Below, in pieces: positions 17,190 through 26,153 of a stretch of DNA of 32,074 nt (position 1 is the first letter of the stretch; every line of letters starts with the position of its first letter). The notes below the pieces were generated by a model, which searched no databases, had not been told where the DNA came from, and saw only the letters and a program-made list of their open reading frames with translations. The translations under genes and the position numbers were made by a program. Source of the stretch: Gammaproteobacteria bacterium (GTDB lineage Bacteria > Pseudomonadota > Gammaproteobacteria > Steroidobacterales > Woeseiaceae); contig QOPG01000015.1 in the NCBI GenBank assembly GCA_003331585.1, forward strand, positions 1 through 32,074. Reading direction: 5' to 3'.

Positions 17190-17785
17190 ATTTTTGACCA
17201 AACTGATAGAAAGTTATTTGCTGGCATTTGCAAGAATGCGTAGTTAGATAGGTTATTTTGTATTGCAAATTTATCCAGTTTCTCGATATCTCTGATACCC
17301 ATTATTGGGTCTTTTTGATTCAATTCATCATTAAATTTTTCATTACTTTTAGAGGTAAAATCACCATTTACTCTGAATGGACCGTAGAGAAAAAACTTAC
17401 CGTTTTTTCTCAATATACGACCCACTAAACTAAACATTTTTTCAACATTTTTAAAGCTCATAATGTGAGATGTATTTGATGAAAAAACATCATCATATTT
17501 TTTTTTAATACAATCTTCATTTAAACCTATTTCTAAATTTAATGGTAATTTCAAATTAGCACTATTAGTTGACTTTATCCAAGACTGAATCGCATCATGA
17601 TTCTTCTTTTGGTCGCTTGTTTGCCAGACAATCATTGGCATATGTTTGGCAAAGTAAACTGCATGTTGTCCTGTTCCTGAGCCAATCTCCAATAACTCCT
17701 TTGCACCGTGTAATTCTTTTTTTAAGGCTTTAAGAATTGGATCTCGATTTCGTTTTGTTGCAGGTGCGTCAGGTCTATTCATCAT
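17186..17785 (-). CDS. DUF938 S-adenosylmethionine-dependent methyltransferase-like protein
   Basis: The 199-residue class I methyltransferase fold has the DUF938 signature: RPDAPATKRNRDPILKALK at the N-terminus and the SAM-binding motif LLEIGSGTGQHAVYFA at about 35-50. Further blocks are a WQTSDQ motif, FKNVEKMFSLVGRILRKNG and YGPFRVNG. The family has no proven substrate in bacteria. The first two codons are both ATG. It overlaps the end of orn by 11 bases and follows it in the same operon. Confidence 0.86.
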   Translation of the reverse strand: MMNRPDAPATKRNRDPILKALKKELHGAKELLEIGSGTGQHAVYFAKHMPMIVWQTSDQKKNHDAIQSWIKSTNSANLKLPLNLEIGLNEDCIKKKYDDVFSSNTSHIMSFKNVEKMFSLVGRILRKNGKFFLYGPFRVNGDFTSKSNEKFNDELNQKDPIMGIRDIEKLDKFAIQNNLSNYAFLQMPANNFLSVWSKI

Positions 17786-18356
17786 TACTTACATAGTCCA
17801 GATTAAAGAATGTTGATTTATAGTGTATTAATTCATTAATTGAATCTTTTATATCCTCTAATGCTCTGTGTTTTGACGATTTTTTTACACTTTTCGCAAT
17901 ATCTGGTCTCCAGATATTTGACAAAATATTTAAGGAGCTGACATCCAAGTTTCTATAGTGAAAAAATTTCTCTAATTCTGGCATTTGCCTCGCGAGAAAC
18001 CTTCGATCTTGACAAATGCTATTTCCACACATTGGAGAAATTCCAGCTTTAACAAATTTTTTAAGAAAATTTAATGTTTCTATTTCTGCGTCCTGGGTTG
18101 TAATTTTACTCAATAAAACCTTGTCCGTTAAACCTGATTTTCCATGATGCTTAGTATTCCATTCATCCATTTCATCCATAATTGTTTTGGTTTGATTAAT
18201 AACTATCTCAGGTCCTTCGGCGATGATTTCTAGATCTTGATTAGTTACGATCGTTGCAATCTCAATAATATTATCATTTTGTGTATCCAGGCCTGTCATC
18301 TCTAGATCAATCCAGATTAGATTCTTTGATTTATTTAAATTTTTTAAATTATCCAT
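17775..18356 (-). CDS. orn: Oligoribonuclease
   Basis: DEDDh 3'-5' exonuclease that finishes RNA decay by hydrolysing two- to five-residue oligonucleotides, including pGpG from cyclic-di-GMP turnover. The first acidic pair lies in IWIDLEMTGLD (D17, E19), followed by the NSICQDRRFL Asp and the C-terminal HRALEDIKDSI with the catalytic His and last Asp. ATG at 18356 is preferred to the upstream TTG because AAGG lies six bases before it; this gives 194 residues. It is divergent from rsgA, the conserved gammaproteobacterial arrangement. Confidence 0.96.
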   Translation of the reverse strand: MDNLKNLNKSKNLIWIDLEMTGLDTQNDNIIEIATIVTNQDLEIIAEGPEIVINQTKTIMDEMDEWNTKHHGKSGLTDKVLLSKITTQDAEIETLNFLKKFVKAGISPMCGNSICQDRRFLARQMPELEKFFHYRNLDVSSLNILSNIWRPDIAKSVKKSSKHRALEDIKDSINELIHYKSTFFNLDYVSNDE

Positions 18357-18391
18357 TCTCAACCTTTACGTAAGTTATTTAACCTAAACTT

Positions 18392-18417
18392 ATTGTAATG
18401 TTACTACAAACTACAAT
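18392..18417. promoter_or_regulatory. Palindromic site between orn and rsgA
   Basis: TTGTA (18393-18397) and TACAA (18405-18409) flank ATGTTAC, and inside it GTAA/TTAC also pair. A third copy of TACAAT follows at 18412-18417, giving a second inverted pair with ATTGTA at 18392. The site lies in the 100-base gap between two divergent start codons, where a transcription factor could act on both genes. The role is inferred. Confidence 0.3.
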
Positions 18418-18456
18418 GTACTATTAAAAAATAATACCGCGAGATAACATAGAGTA

Positions 18457-19374
18457 ATGAAAATGAATAATAACCATACTGAAGCACAAGTCATTTCTAC
18501 CTATAGTCGCCGAATGAAAATAAGAACAAATGATGGCAAGATTGGTTTTGCTAAGATATTAGGTAAACAGTTAAAGCCAGTATGTGGTGATATTGTAATA
18601 ATTAAAAAAGAAGAAAATGAGCCTGAGGCAATTATTACAGACATTCTTCCAAGAAAAAATTCTCTTTCACGAAAAAATAAATATAAAAACAAAGAAGTAC
18701 TTGCTTCTAATTTGTCAGATATTGCTATCATTGTGAGTAATCCTCCATCTCCTGATTGGCATATAGTTGATAGATACATTGGGGCTGCAGAAAATATGGG
18801 GATTAATGCATTTATTATTTGCAACAAAGACGACTTACAATGGGTAGATAAAGAAAATACACCCATATTAAATACATATCGAAATATTGGATACAATGTC
18901 ATGAAGTGTAGCGCTAAGATAAAAAAGAACATGGAGGATATAAGTAAATATTTTGAAGGAAAAACATCTATTTTTGTTGGTCAATCTGGTGTAGGAAAGT
19001 CAACTATAATCAATAGTTTAATCGGCTTTAATGAACTAAAAACTCAAGATATATCTTCATCTAACTCTGAAGGCAAACACACTACCGTAAATTCAAGCCT
19101 GATTGATCTCCCTAATGGCGGGTATGTTATTGATTCACCTGGCGTTAGAGAGTTCTTACCTAACCTCAATAACGAGCGTGAAGTATTAAAGAGTTTTATT
19201 GAAATCCATGATTACGGGGCAAAATGTAAATTTAATGATTGTACTCATATTAAAGAAGATAATTGTGCTGTTAAAACAGCTTTATCAGAAAATAAAATAA
19301 GTCAAAGAAGATACGATAGTTATAAACGACTAATCAATAACATAAGATCCAGCAAGGATCAAAAAAGATATTAA
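18457..19374 (+). CDS. rsgA: Small ribosomal subunit biogenesis GTPase RsgA
   Basis: Circularly permuted GTPase that checks late assembly of the 30S subunit and releases RbfA. The N-terminal OB-fold (about 1-70) is somewhat shorter than in E. coli (305 against 350 residues in all). The permuted GTPase motifs follow in the order G4 NKDD (123-126), G1 GQSGVGKST (175-183), G2 GKHTT (206-210) and G3 DSPG (226-229). The C-terminal zinc site has Cys257, Cys262, His264 and Cys270. The ATG at 18457 is followed by another two codons later and the SD is weak. It ends with a 4-base overlap into the convergent HIT gene. Confidence 0.96.
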   Translation: MKMNNNHTEAQVISTYSRRMKIRTNDGKIGFAKILGKQLKPVCGDIVIIKKEENEPEAIITDILPRKNSLSRKNKYKNKEVLASNLSDIAIIVSNPPSPDWHIVDRYIGAAENMGINAFIICNKDDLQWVDKENTPILNTYRNIGYNVMKCSAKIKKNMEDISKYFEGKTSIFVGQSGVGKSTIINSLIGFNELKTQDISSSNSEGKHTTVNSSLIDLPNGGYVIDSPGVREFLPNLNNEREVLKSFIEIHDYGAKCKFNDCTHIKEDNCAVKTALSENKISQRRYDSYKRLINNIRSSKDQKRY

Positions 19375-19727
19375 CCTGGTGGCCAGTTCAATTGGCGTCC
19401 AGCTAAAAAATGTAAATGAATATGATATACGGTTTGACCGCCATCTTTATTGCAATTCATTACAACACGGTAACCGTCTTTATCAACACCAGACATCACA
19501 GCTAATTTGGATGCAGCCTCATAAAGCAAGCCTATAATCTCGCTATTTTCCTCGCTTATATCATTTATAGTTGATATGTGAGTCTTAGGTATAATCAGAT
19601 AATGAATTGGTGCCTTAGGATCGATATCACAAAATGCAATAACTTCTTTTGTTTCAAACACTATTTCAGCGGGAATTTGTTTTTTTACAATTTTACAAAA
19701 CAAGCAATTTTCATTATCCTCGCTCAT
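19371..19727 (-). CDS. HIT family nucleotide-binding protein (HinT-like)
   Basis: Histidine-triad hydrolase of 118 residues, in the HinT branch that splits nucleoside phosphoramidates. The active-site HIHLH is near the C-terminus, with the preceding GGQTVY and the N-terminal CLFCKIVKKQIPAEIVFE, including a Cys-x2-Cys pair. The C-terminal GRQLNWPPG matches HinT-like proteins. It lies 3 bases after recR and is probably the last gene of the dnaX-ybaB-recR operon. Confidence 0.92.
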   Translation of the reverse strand: MSEDNENCLFCKIVKKQIPAEIVFETKEVIAFCDIDPKAPIHYLIIPKTHISTINDISEENSEIIGLLYEAASKLAVMSGVDKDGYRVVMNCNKDGGQTVYHIHLHFLAGRQLNWPPG

Positions 19728-19730
19728 ATA

Positions 19731-20330
19731 TTACTCCATCCTTCTTCGCCCGAAAAAAGCGTGTGAAAGTGTTCCACCGTCAACATATTCCAGTTCTCCT
19801 CCAAGAGGAATTCCGTGAGCAATTCTAGAGCATTGTATTTGATATTTTGCAGCCAATCCCGATAGATAATGTGCCGTAGCATCCCCTTCGACTGTTGAAT
19901 TGGTGGCAATAATCAGCTCAGTGATGTCTTCTTCTTTGAATTGAAATTCAAGTTTATTTAAACCCAAATCTTCAGGTCCAATCCCATCAATTGGAGATAG
20001 ATGCCCCATAAGAATGAAATATTTACCCTTAAAACCCGTCGCTTCTTCGATTGCCATAACATCTGCAGGTGATTCAACTACACACAAAGTACCATCATTT
20101 CTAGCGCTTGATCTGCAAATTAAACATAGATCTTCATCGGTAAACATTCTGCATCTTTCACAATGCTTGATATCTTTCACAGCAGAAGCAAGTTTCTGTG
20201 ATAGCTTTTGTGCCCCTTCTTTATCTCTTTCCAATAAATGAAAAGCAATTCTTTGAGCGGATTTTCTACCAATTCCGGGCATACAACACAATGATTCTAT
20301 TAATTCTGAAATTATTGGAGAGTAAGACAT
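19731..20330 (-). CDS. recR: Recombination mediator protein RecR
   Basis: Works with RecO and RecF to load RecA on gapped DNA. The 199 residues match the normal length. A helix-hairpin-helix is seen at the N-terminus (CCMPGIGRKSAQRIAFHLL), then a four-Cys zinc motif (CERCRMFTDEDLCLIC) and a Toprim domain starting at CVVESPADVMAIE, with PIDGIGPEDLG and the HGIPLGGELEYVDGGTL block at the end. It starts 8 bases after ybaB, in the conserved dnaX-ybaB-recR order. Confidence 0.97.
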   Translation of the reverse strand: MSYSPIISELIESLCCMPGIGRKSAQRIAFHLLERDKEGAQKLSQKLASAVKDIKHCERCRMFTDEDLCLICRSSARNDGTLCVVESPADVMAIEEATGFKGKYFILMGHLSPIDGIGPEDLGLNKLEFQFKEEDITELIIATNSTVEGDATAHYLSGLAAKYQIQCSRIAHGIPLGGELEYVDGGTLSHAFFGRRRME

Positions 20331-20338
20331 CGGGATTA

Positions 20339-20662
20339 TTAGAATGGCAACTTCATTCCAGGTGGAAGATTTAAACCAGATGTCATACCTGACATGCTCT
20401 CTTGTGTTTTCTTTTCGGCGCGTCTTGCAGCATCATTAAATGCAGCAATCAATAAATCCTCTAACATATCTTTTTCTTCATTAAACAGGACTTCGTCAAT
20501 TTTTATTTTTTTTATTTCATTCTTGCATGTCATAGTAATGCTCACCATACCACCGCCAGATTCACCAACAACAGTAATGTTTGCGAGCTCATCTTGTGCC
20601 TGCTTCATTTTCTCCTGCATTTGCTGAGCTTGCTTCATTAATTGCCCTATCCCTCCCTTCAT
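20339..20662 (-). CDS. ybaB: YbaB/EbfC family nucleoid-associated protein
   Basis: Small dimeric DNA-binding protein of 107 residues. The typical N-terminal helix [21 protein letters not shown] is rich in Gln and Met, followed by the strand region [14 protein letters not shown] and a C-terminal helix with [18 protein letters not shown] and the [12 protein letters not shown] end. An AAGGAG SD lies just upstream. It sits between dnaX and recR, its conserved place. Confidence 0.95.
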   Translation of the reverse strand: MKGGIGQLMKQAQQMQEKMKQAQDELANITVVGESGGGMVSITMTCKNEIKKIKIDEVLFNEEKDMLEDLLIAAFNDAARRAEKKTQESMSGMTSGLNLPPGMKLPF

Positions 20663-20676
20663 ATATTTCTCCTTGA

Positions 20677-22302
20677 TTATTCTATTTTTTCATTTTTTAA
20701 TTTAATTGAATCTGAATCAAGTGAAGCTCCTGAAAATGCATTTTCAATTTCTTTAATTTTAGGGTCAATTTGAAGGCCTAAAATTGCTTCATCACGCTTT
20801 TCATTTTTTTCTCTAATTTTTTCTTGATTTGGTGTCTCTCTTTTTACATCTCCAGCATTTATTTTGATAACAATTGTCTTTTTAAAAAAATTTGAGAGGG
20901 CTTGAGATAAGTTGCTTTCTCTTTCTTTACTGTAATATGAGGATGATTTCTTATCCAGTATAATATAGAAGGTATCTCCCTCTTTTCTATCAAAAGAGCA
21001 GTTATCGGCTAGGGTCTTGGTCGCTCCATTTATATCCAGCTCATCAACTAACTCAGACCAGATAATTTTTTCCGACTTTATTGAAATCGAATCCTTGAAA
21101 CTTGAAGTTTTTTTATTATTTTTTTCAGTGCTATCTACGTTAACCGTAGACTTAGGATCTTTTTCAAATACATTTTCTTTTGATTTAATTGTCTGATCTT
21201 TTTTATCAGTTTCGTCAGAAGAATGAGGCTTAAATGCAATCATTCGTAAGAGGCACATCTCAAAACCAACTTTATGACTTGGGGCTAAGTCCAAATCTCT
21301 TCGACCCATTAATGCAATCTGATAATTCAATTGAATCTCCTCAGAATCAAAACTATTATCATATTCGCTCAAATCGTACTCAAATTGATTATTTTCAAAA
21401 GGTTCTTGAGTAAGATTTAAAATCGCCAAACGCTGGAAGATTTCAGCAAGATCAATCAAAAGATTTTCATAATTTGGAAAATATTGACCTATATTATCAA
21501 TCGTTTTTATCAGCTCAGAAGCATCATTATTGACTATTGAAATCATTATTTGATGGATATACTTCTTATCAACAGAGCCAAGCATTGATGTAATATTTGT
21601 GTCAGTTAGATTAGATGCAGAATAGGCTATTGACTGATCTAATAAACTCAGAGCATCCCTCAAGCTCCCATCAGCTGCTCTTGCAATCTTAGCAAGCGCT
21701 ATATCTTCGAATTTTATTTTTTCTTCATTACAGATAAATTTAATTCGTTCTAAAATTAATTTTGGAGAGATACGCTTTAGGTTGAATTGCAAACAACGAG
21801 ACAATACGGTTATGGGTAGTTTTTGGGGATCAGTTGTTGCTAAAAAAAATCTTACGTGAGGTGGTGGCTCTTCCAGCGTTTTTAATAAAGCATTAAAAGA
21901 ATGCTTCGATAGCATATGAACTTCGTCAATTAAATAAATTTTATATTCACTGGTTGTTGGTGCAAATTGAACATTATCCAAAAGCTCTCTTGTATCATCG
22001 ACTTTTGTTTTAGATGCTGCATCAACCTCTATCAAATCGACAAATCTTCCTTCATCTACTCCCAAGCAATTTTCACATTTTTCACATATATCAGCTGACA
22101 TTCCCTCCTGGCAGTTAAATGCTTTCGCAAGGATTCTCGCTATAGTTGTCTTTCCAATTCCTCGAGTTCCTGAAAATAGATACGCATGATGCATTTTCTC
22201 AGAATTTAGAGCATTAGTAAGGGCTTGAACCACATGCTCTTGACCAACTATGTCATTGAATTTTTTGGGTCGCCATTTTCGTGCAAGCGCAAGATAACTC
22301 AT
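20677..22302 (-). CDS. dnaX: DNA polymerase III subunits tau/gamma
   Basis: Clamp-loader ATPase and organiser of the replicative polymerase. The AAA+ part is clear: Walker A GTRGIGKT (45-52), a zinc module with Cys64, Cys73, Cys76 and Cys79, Walker B LIDEVH (124-129), and the LSRC sensor motif. Domain III runs to about residue 370. The remaining part, to residue 541, is charged and shorter than in E. coli tau (643). At codons 393-399 the mRNA has two runs of seven A, close to where E. coli makes gamma by frameshifting. Either shifted frame reaches a stop within 20 codons. It is downstream of the SRP RNA gene and heads dnaX-ybaB-recR-HIT. Confidence 0.96.
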   Translation of the reverse strand: MSYLALARKWRPKKFNDIVGQEHVVQALTNALNSEKMHHAYLFSGTRGIGKTTIARILAKAFNCQEGMSADICEKCENCLGVDEGRFVDLIEVDAASKTKVDDTRELLDNVQFAPTTSEYKIYLIDEVHMLSKHSFNALLKTLEEPPPHVRFFLATTDPQKLPITVLSRCLQFNLKRISPKLILERIKFICNEEKIKFEDIALAKIARAADGSLRDALSLLDQSIAYSASNLTDTNITSMLGSVDKKYIHQIMISIVNNDASELIKTIDNIGQYFPNYENLLIDLAEIFQRLAILNLTQEPFENNQFEYDLSEYDNSFDSEEIQLNYQIALMGRRDLDLAPSHKVGFEMCLLRMIAFKPHSSDETDKKDQTIKSKENVFEKDPKSTVNVDSTEKNNKKTSSFKDSISIKSEKIIWSELVDELDINGATKTLADNCSFDRKEGDTFYIILDKKSSSYYSKERESNLSQALSNFFKKTIVIKINAGDVKRETPNQEKIREKNEKRDEAILGLQIDPKIKEIENAFSGASLDSDSIKLKNEKIE

Positions 22303-22386
22303 TGATTAACCATTTCTTTAGTAAAGGATACTGCCACCATCTTAACTAGTGTACAAAAAAAAAGAATATAAAACAGCACAAATAGA
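22303..22386 (-). promoter_or_regulatory. Spacer between SRP RNA and dnaX with a T9 tract
   Basis: After the RNA 3' end the minus strand runs about 23 bases to nine T residues (22363-22355), then to the dnaX ATG. The T-tract could end or attenuate transcription, but I see no strong hairpin immediately before it other than the RNA itself. A separate dnaX promoter is not evident, so read-through from ffs is possible. Confidence 0.3.
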
Positions 22387-22491
22387 GATCCGTGCCAGCC
22401 AAAACCTACACCCAATGTTTCTGCTACCGCTGCTCCCTTCCAGGCCTGACGGAATTGACAAATAATCGCCGCAGGAAGACCAGCACGGACC
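22387..22491 (-). ncRNA. ffs: Bacterial signal recognition particle RNA (4.5S RNA)
   Basis: RNA component of the SRP; with Ffh it targets nascent membrane proteins to the translocon. On the minus strand 22429-22450 reads GUCAGGCCUGGAAGGGAGCAGC, apart from U/T, nearly the same as the universal GGAA-tetraloop and Ffh-binding domain of 4.5S RNA. The two ends pair: GGUCCGUGC (22491-22483) with GCACGGAUC (22395-22387), nine pairs including one wobble, giving a hairpin of about 105 nt, the normal length. A matching promoter lies immediately upstream. It precedes dnaX, as in many bacteria. The open frames on both strands here are not genes. Confidence 0.95.
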
Positions 22492-22497
22492 AATTGA

Positions 22498-22526
22498 ATT
22501 ATCCCCTTGATTGGATAGTTTCTCAA
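22498..22526 (-). promoter_or_regulatory. Sigma70 promoter of the SRP RNA gene
   Basis: On the minus strand TTGAGA (22526-22521) and GATAAT (22503-22498) are separated by exactly 17 bases, each one mismatch from consensus. The predicted start seven bases further falls at 22491, the first paired base of the RNA. This independent agreement makes the promoter convincing. Confidence 0.75.
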
Positions 22527-22742
22527 TTAATTAATAAAAAAAACAATAATCATAATGAAAATTTTTGGTTATACTTTATTACTAAATTAATTAGTCTTAA
22601 TAGATCCAAGTGCATGCTAAATAGTTATTAGATGGGTGCAAAACAAATACTATAAAATTCAAATTTTTTGACTAGACATCATCAAAAAAATATCGCAGCA
22701 ATCTTGTTATCGATTTAAATAGATATATTTGGAGAGTTCATT

Positions 22743-23891
22743 ATGAAAAGCAAATTAACTTCAGGTGCCTCGATTTTTCATATAATGACCGAATTATCTA
22801 ATAAACATGGTGCAATCAATTTATCTCAAGGCTTCCCTGGATTTAATCCTGACCCTAGATTATTGAATTTGGTTTGTGAATTTATTAAGGGAGAGAATAA
22901 TCAATATGCTCCGATGTCTGGCATTCCAGAATTAAGAAATAATATTGCCAATAAAATTAATAAATATTCTGGCAGGAGCGTTCATCCTGAAAAAGAAGTG
23001 ACTGTTTCAGATGGAGCCACTGAAGCATTATTCAGTGTGATCATGGGGGTAGTTCATCCTGGAGATGAGGTGATTGTATTTGATCCTGCTTATGATAATT
23101 ACGTTCCAGCAGTATTGTTAGCTGGCGGTACCACAAAACATATACCGTTAATCAGAACAAATAATCGCCCTGATTATCACATTGATTTTCAAATGCTCAA
23201 AGAATCTATCTCAAAAAAAACAAGATTGATAATTCTTAATTTTCCACACAATCCTACAGGTTCAATCCTCACAAAAAGCGATCTAGAGGCTCTTGAAGAG
23301 ATTGTCAGTCACAATAAAGTTTATTTGATGTCTGACGAAGTATATGAGCATATTGTTTTTGATGGAATGAAACATCTAAGTTTAGCTAGTAATGATGCAC
23401 TGTGGCAGAGATCATTCGTAGTATCATCTTTTGGAAAAACATTCCATGCAACAGGATGGAAAGTGGGATTTTGCGCCGCTCCAGAAGAGTTAACAAATGA
23501 AATGCGACAGATTCATCAATGGTCATGTTATTCAGTTGTGACACCAATTCAATTAGGAATCGCTAAATTCTTAGAAACCTATCCAGAATACATTGATACA
23601 TTGTCTGATTTTTATGAATCTAAAAGAAATTTATTCTGCAGTTTAATTAAAAACTCAAATTTTAGCTTTCAACCTTCAGCAGGTTCGTTTTATCAATTAT
23701 TGGATTACAGTGAAATAAGCAGTGAGAATGATACAAGTTTTGCAGAAAAACTGACAAAAGAGATTGGCGTAGCTTCAATCCCGATATCAGTATTCTATGA
23801 TGACCCCCCAAATGAGCAAAAATTAAGATTTTGCTTTGCAAAGAATGATGCTGTTATTGAGCAAGCAGCTGAAAAATTATGCCAACTATAA
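22743..23891 (+). CDS. Class I PLP-dependent aminotransferase, YbdL-like (methionine/glutamine-type)
   Basis: The 382-residue fold-type I aminotransferase is very similar in pattern to E. coli YbdL, a transaminase preferring Met, His and Phe. It also resembles the kynurenine/glutamine transaminase group. Visible motifs are INLSQGFPGF, NQYAPMSGIPELR, VSDGATEAL, FDPAYDNY, NFPHNPTGS, the PLP-binding SDEVYEHI, and SFGKTFHATGWKVG with the Schiff-base Lys232. An SD (GGAGAG) lies upstream of the ATG. It is followed after 9 bases by an amino-acid permease, suggesting uptake or exchange coupled to transamination. Substrate choice among sulfur and aromatic amino acids is not decided by sequence. Confidence 0.9.
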   Translation: MKSKLTSGASIFHIMTELSNKHGAINLSQGFPGFNPDPRLLNLVCEFIKGENNQYAPMSGIPELRNNIANKINKYSGRSVHPEKEVTVSDGATEALFSVIMGVVHPGDEVIVFDPAYDNYVPAVLLAGGTTKHIPLIRTNNRPDYHIDFQMLKESISKKTRLIILNFPHNPTGSILTKSDLEALEEIVSHNKVYLMSDEVYEHIVFDGMKHLSLASNDALWQRSFVVSSFGKTFHATGWKVGFCAAPEELTNEMRQIHQWSCYSVVTPIQLGIAKFLETYPEYIDTLSDFYESKRNLFCSLIKNSNFSFQPSAGSFYQLLDYSEISSENDTSFAEKLTKEIGVASIPISVFYDDPPNEQKLRFCFAKNDAVIEQAAEKLCQL

Positions 23892-23900
23892 TATAAAAAT

Positions 23901-25205
23901 ATGGACTTAAAATTTCAACATCAAACCGTAACTGCAGTTGTAATTGCAAATATGATCGGAACGGGTGTCTTCACAAGTCTCGGTTTCCAGCTACTGGACA
24001 TACAATCTGGTTTCGCAATACTCTTGCTATGGGCGCTTGGAGGTCTGATTGCGGTATGCGGATCCATGACTTATGCTGAATTGGGCTCAGCTCTCCCTAG
24101 ATCAGGAGGAGAGTATAATTTCCTTACAGAAATCTATCATCCCAGTGCTGGTTTTATTTCGGGCTGGATATCAGCAACTATAGGATTTTCAGCACCAACT
24201 GCCCTTGCTGCTATCACTTTTTCTACTTACTTAATGACGATATTTCCTGAAATTAATAATGACTGGCTTAGGAAAATTATTGCATGCTCATTAATTGTTA
24301 TTCTAGCTTTTATCCATTCAAGTAATCGAAAAAGTAGTGGTGGTCTTCAAATGATATTTACAGTTATGAAAGTAGGTGTCATTATCCTGTTTTGTTTTGG
24401 TGCTATTTTATTTGCAAAAAATATTCAACCTGTATCTTTTTCGCCAAATAGCAATGATATTAGTACAATTTTTAGCGGGTCATTTGCCGTATCACTAATT
24501 TATGTAAGTTATGCTTATACCGGATGGAATGCCGCGACTTACCTTAGTAGCGAGATAGAGCGCCCTCAAAAATATCTGCCATTGATTCTCATATCTGGAA
24601 CAACAACAGTAACAGTACTTTATATTCTTCTTAATTTTGTATTCCTCAGTGTTGCTCCAATAGAGGATATGCAAGGGAAGATTGAGATTGGTTTTATTGC
24701 TGCTCAATCAGCATTTGGTGGATCGGTAGCAAATTTCACGGGATTGGTTTTGTCTTTACTCCTCATATCTACAGTAAGTGCTATGACAATTGCAGGACCC
24801 AGAGTCCTTCAAGTTATTGGTGAAGATTTTAAAGTTTTAAATATTCTTTCGAGAAAAAGAAAGGATGGAATACCTTCAACTGCAATTTACATTCAGTCAT
24901 TGATCGCAATAATATTCATACTGAGCTCAAGCTTTGAGTCAATTTTGGTTTTTGCTGGTTTCACTCTTGCTCTTAATTCATTTGTGACTGTAATTGCAGT
25001 TTTTGTTCTTCGTTCTAAACAGCCTAACTTACCAAGACCCTATAAAACCTTTGGTTACCCATTTACACCATTAATATATCTTGCTCTGACTGGATGGACT
25101 TTGTATTTCGTTATTATTAATCGCCCAATTGAAGTCTTATTCAGTCTTGGTATTATACTTTCTGGCTTAATTTTCTATTACATCTCAAATAGAAAAAATC
25201 ATTAA
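23901..25205 (+). CDS. APC-family amino acid permease
   Basis: The 434-residue integral membrane protein has about twelve hydrophobic segments. The first carries the APC substrate-binding signature IANMIGTGVFTSLG. The conserved GSMTYAELGSALPRSGGEYNFL follows segment two, and a YTGWNAATYLSSEI block lies in segment six, as in L-type/LAT-like transporters. A C-terminal loop has LPRPYKTFGYP. It is a secondary transporter for an amino acid or related compound, substrate unknown. There is no SD. It follows the YbdL-like gene by 9 bases and ends 12 bases before the convergent DUF6282 gene, with no visible terminator. Confidence 0.9.
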   Translation: MDLKFQHQTVTAVVIANMIGTGVFTSLGFQLLDIQSGFAILLLWALGGLIAVCGSMTYAELGSALPRSGGEYNFLTEIYHPSAGFISGWISATIGFSAPTALAAITFSTYLMTIFPEINNDWLRKIIACSLIVILAFIHSSNRKSSGGLQMIFTVMKVGVIILFCFGAILFAKNIQPVSFSPNSNDISTIFSGSFAVSLIYVSYAYTGWNAATYLSSEIERPQKYLPLILISGTTTVTVLYILLNFVFLSVAPIEDMQGKIEIGFIAAQSAFGGSVANFTGLVLSLLLISTVSAMTIAGPRVLQVIGEDFKVLNILSRKRKDGIPSTAIYIQSLIAIIFILSSSFESILVFAGFTLALNSFVTVIAVFVLRSKQPNLPRPYKTFGYPFTPLIYLALTGWTLYFVIINRPIEVLFSLGIILSGLIFYYISNRKNH

Positions 25206-25217
25206 ATCAAATAAAAG

Positions 25218-26144
25218 TTATATCCCTATCAACCTGGATGCATTCTCTGAAATTAATTTACGGATTTCATTTTCCTCATAACCTAGCTCCAAACATATAT
25301 TAATAACACCTCGAAAACCATCAACTGGTGATGGATTTCCCACCTGTCCTAAATCTGAACCTAAAATTGTCTTATCTACACCAGCTGCTTTGATCATCTT
25401 GTCGAGCTCATCAGGTTCATAAAACTTATACTTGGATCTCTGAACGAACATGCACATCGAATGCTCGATATATGCTCCCATGCCAACTAATCTGGTAATG
25501 TCATCCAGTGAAGCCCCAATTACATAGGTTGGGTGATTGCAAAGTAATCTATTTACACCTCGTTTTTTTGCTTCATCAAAAAGTGGCCATATTTCAGAAA
25601 TGTTTAAATGCCCAGATGAGAGTACAATGTCATTCTCCGCGATTAAATCAAGTATAAATTTTACCTCATCAATTAACTCTCCATTTGACTTAGTCACTTT
25701 TAAGGGGGTCGGGGCAAGCATAGCTTCTTTTGTAGTTGGAAATTTTTTATCAAAATCTTCATCACTTTCATGAGCTTTAATATGATTTTCTGCAGAGAAT
25801 GTTGGCATCCAGACTAATTTGGCCCCCAGATTTATCCCATGATCAACAGCATATCTATTAATACCTCCTACTGTATTATTAAGTGGCACACCAGAGAGTA
25901 ATTTCACATTCAACTGGCTAAAATGTTTATTGAGCAATTCGGTTACAGGTGTTGCTGAATAGTAATGGTCTTTATAAAGTACTGCCTTCATACCTACTTT
26001 GGAGGCCTCTTTAGCCACTTCGATATGATCAATTGATCTTGGCATCACAGACGGACCGCTGTGACAATGAAGATCTACAGCGCCGATAAGTAACTTTTCA
26101 ATTAATTTTTTCCTCTCTTTAGAAGCCTTATGATAATTATCCAT
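25218..26144 (-). CDS. DUF6282 amidohydrolase-like metal-dependent hydrolase
   Basis: The 308-residue TIM-barrel type protein has metal-dependent hydrolase residues in the right order: H26 and H28 (DLHCHSGPS), K58 and H60 (YKDHY), H179 (SSGHL), H204 (CNHP) and D264 (GSDLGQ). The LHCHSGPSVMPR start matches the DUF6282 group. The reaction is unproven. By superfamily it should hydrolyse or decarboxylate a C-N, C-O or C-C bond, with one or two metal ions. It is the last gene of the TRAP cluster, 9 bases after the aldolase gene, so it probably handles an intermediate of the imported compound. Confidence 0.78.
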   Translation of the reverse strand: MDNYHKASKERKKLIEKLLIGAVDLHCHSGPSVMPRSIDHIEVAKEASKVGMKAVLYKDHYYSATPVTELLNKHFSQLNVKLLSGVPLNNTVGGINRYAVDHGINLGAKLVWMPTFSAENHIKAHESDEDFDKKFPTTKEAMLAPTPLKVTKSNGELIDEVKFILDLIAENDIVLSSGHLNISEIWPLFDEAKKRGVNRLLCNHPTYVIGASLDDITRLVGMGAYIEHSMCMFVQRSKYKFYEPDELDKMIKAAGVDKTILGSDLGQVGNPSPVDGFRGVINICLELGYEENEIRKLISENASRLIGI

Positions 26145-26153
26145 GAGTATTTT

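Noticed and set aside
18501-18932. A 143-codon open frame antisense to rsgA
   Set aside because: The plus strand encodes an intact RsgA with all its motifs; the antisense product only looks hydrophobic because of the base composition.
22299-22631. Open frames on both strands across the SRP RNA gene
   Set aside because: They cover the 4.5S RNA hairpin and its promoter, have no family resemblance and are explained by the RNA.
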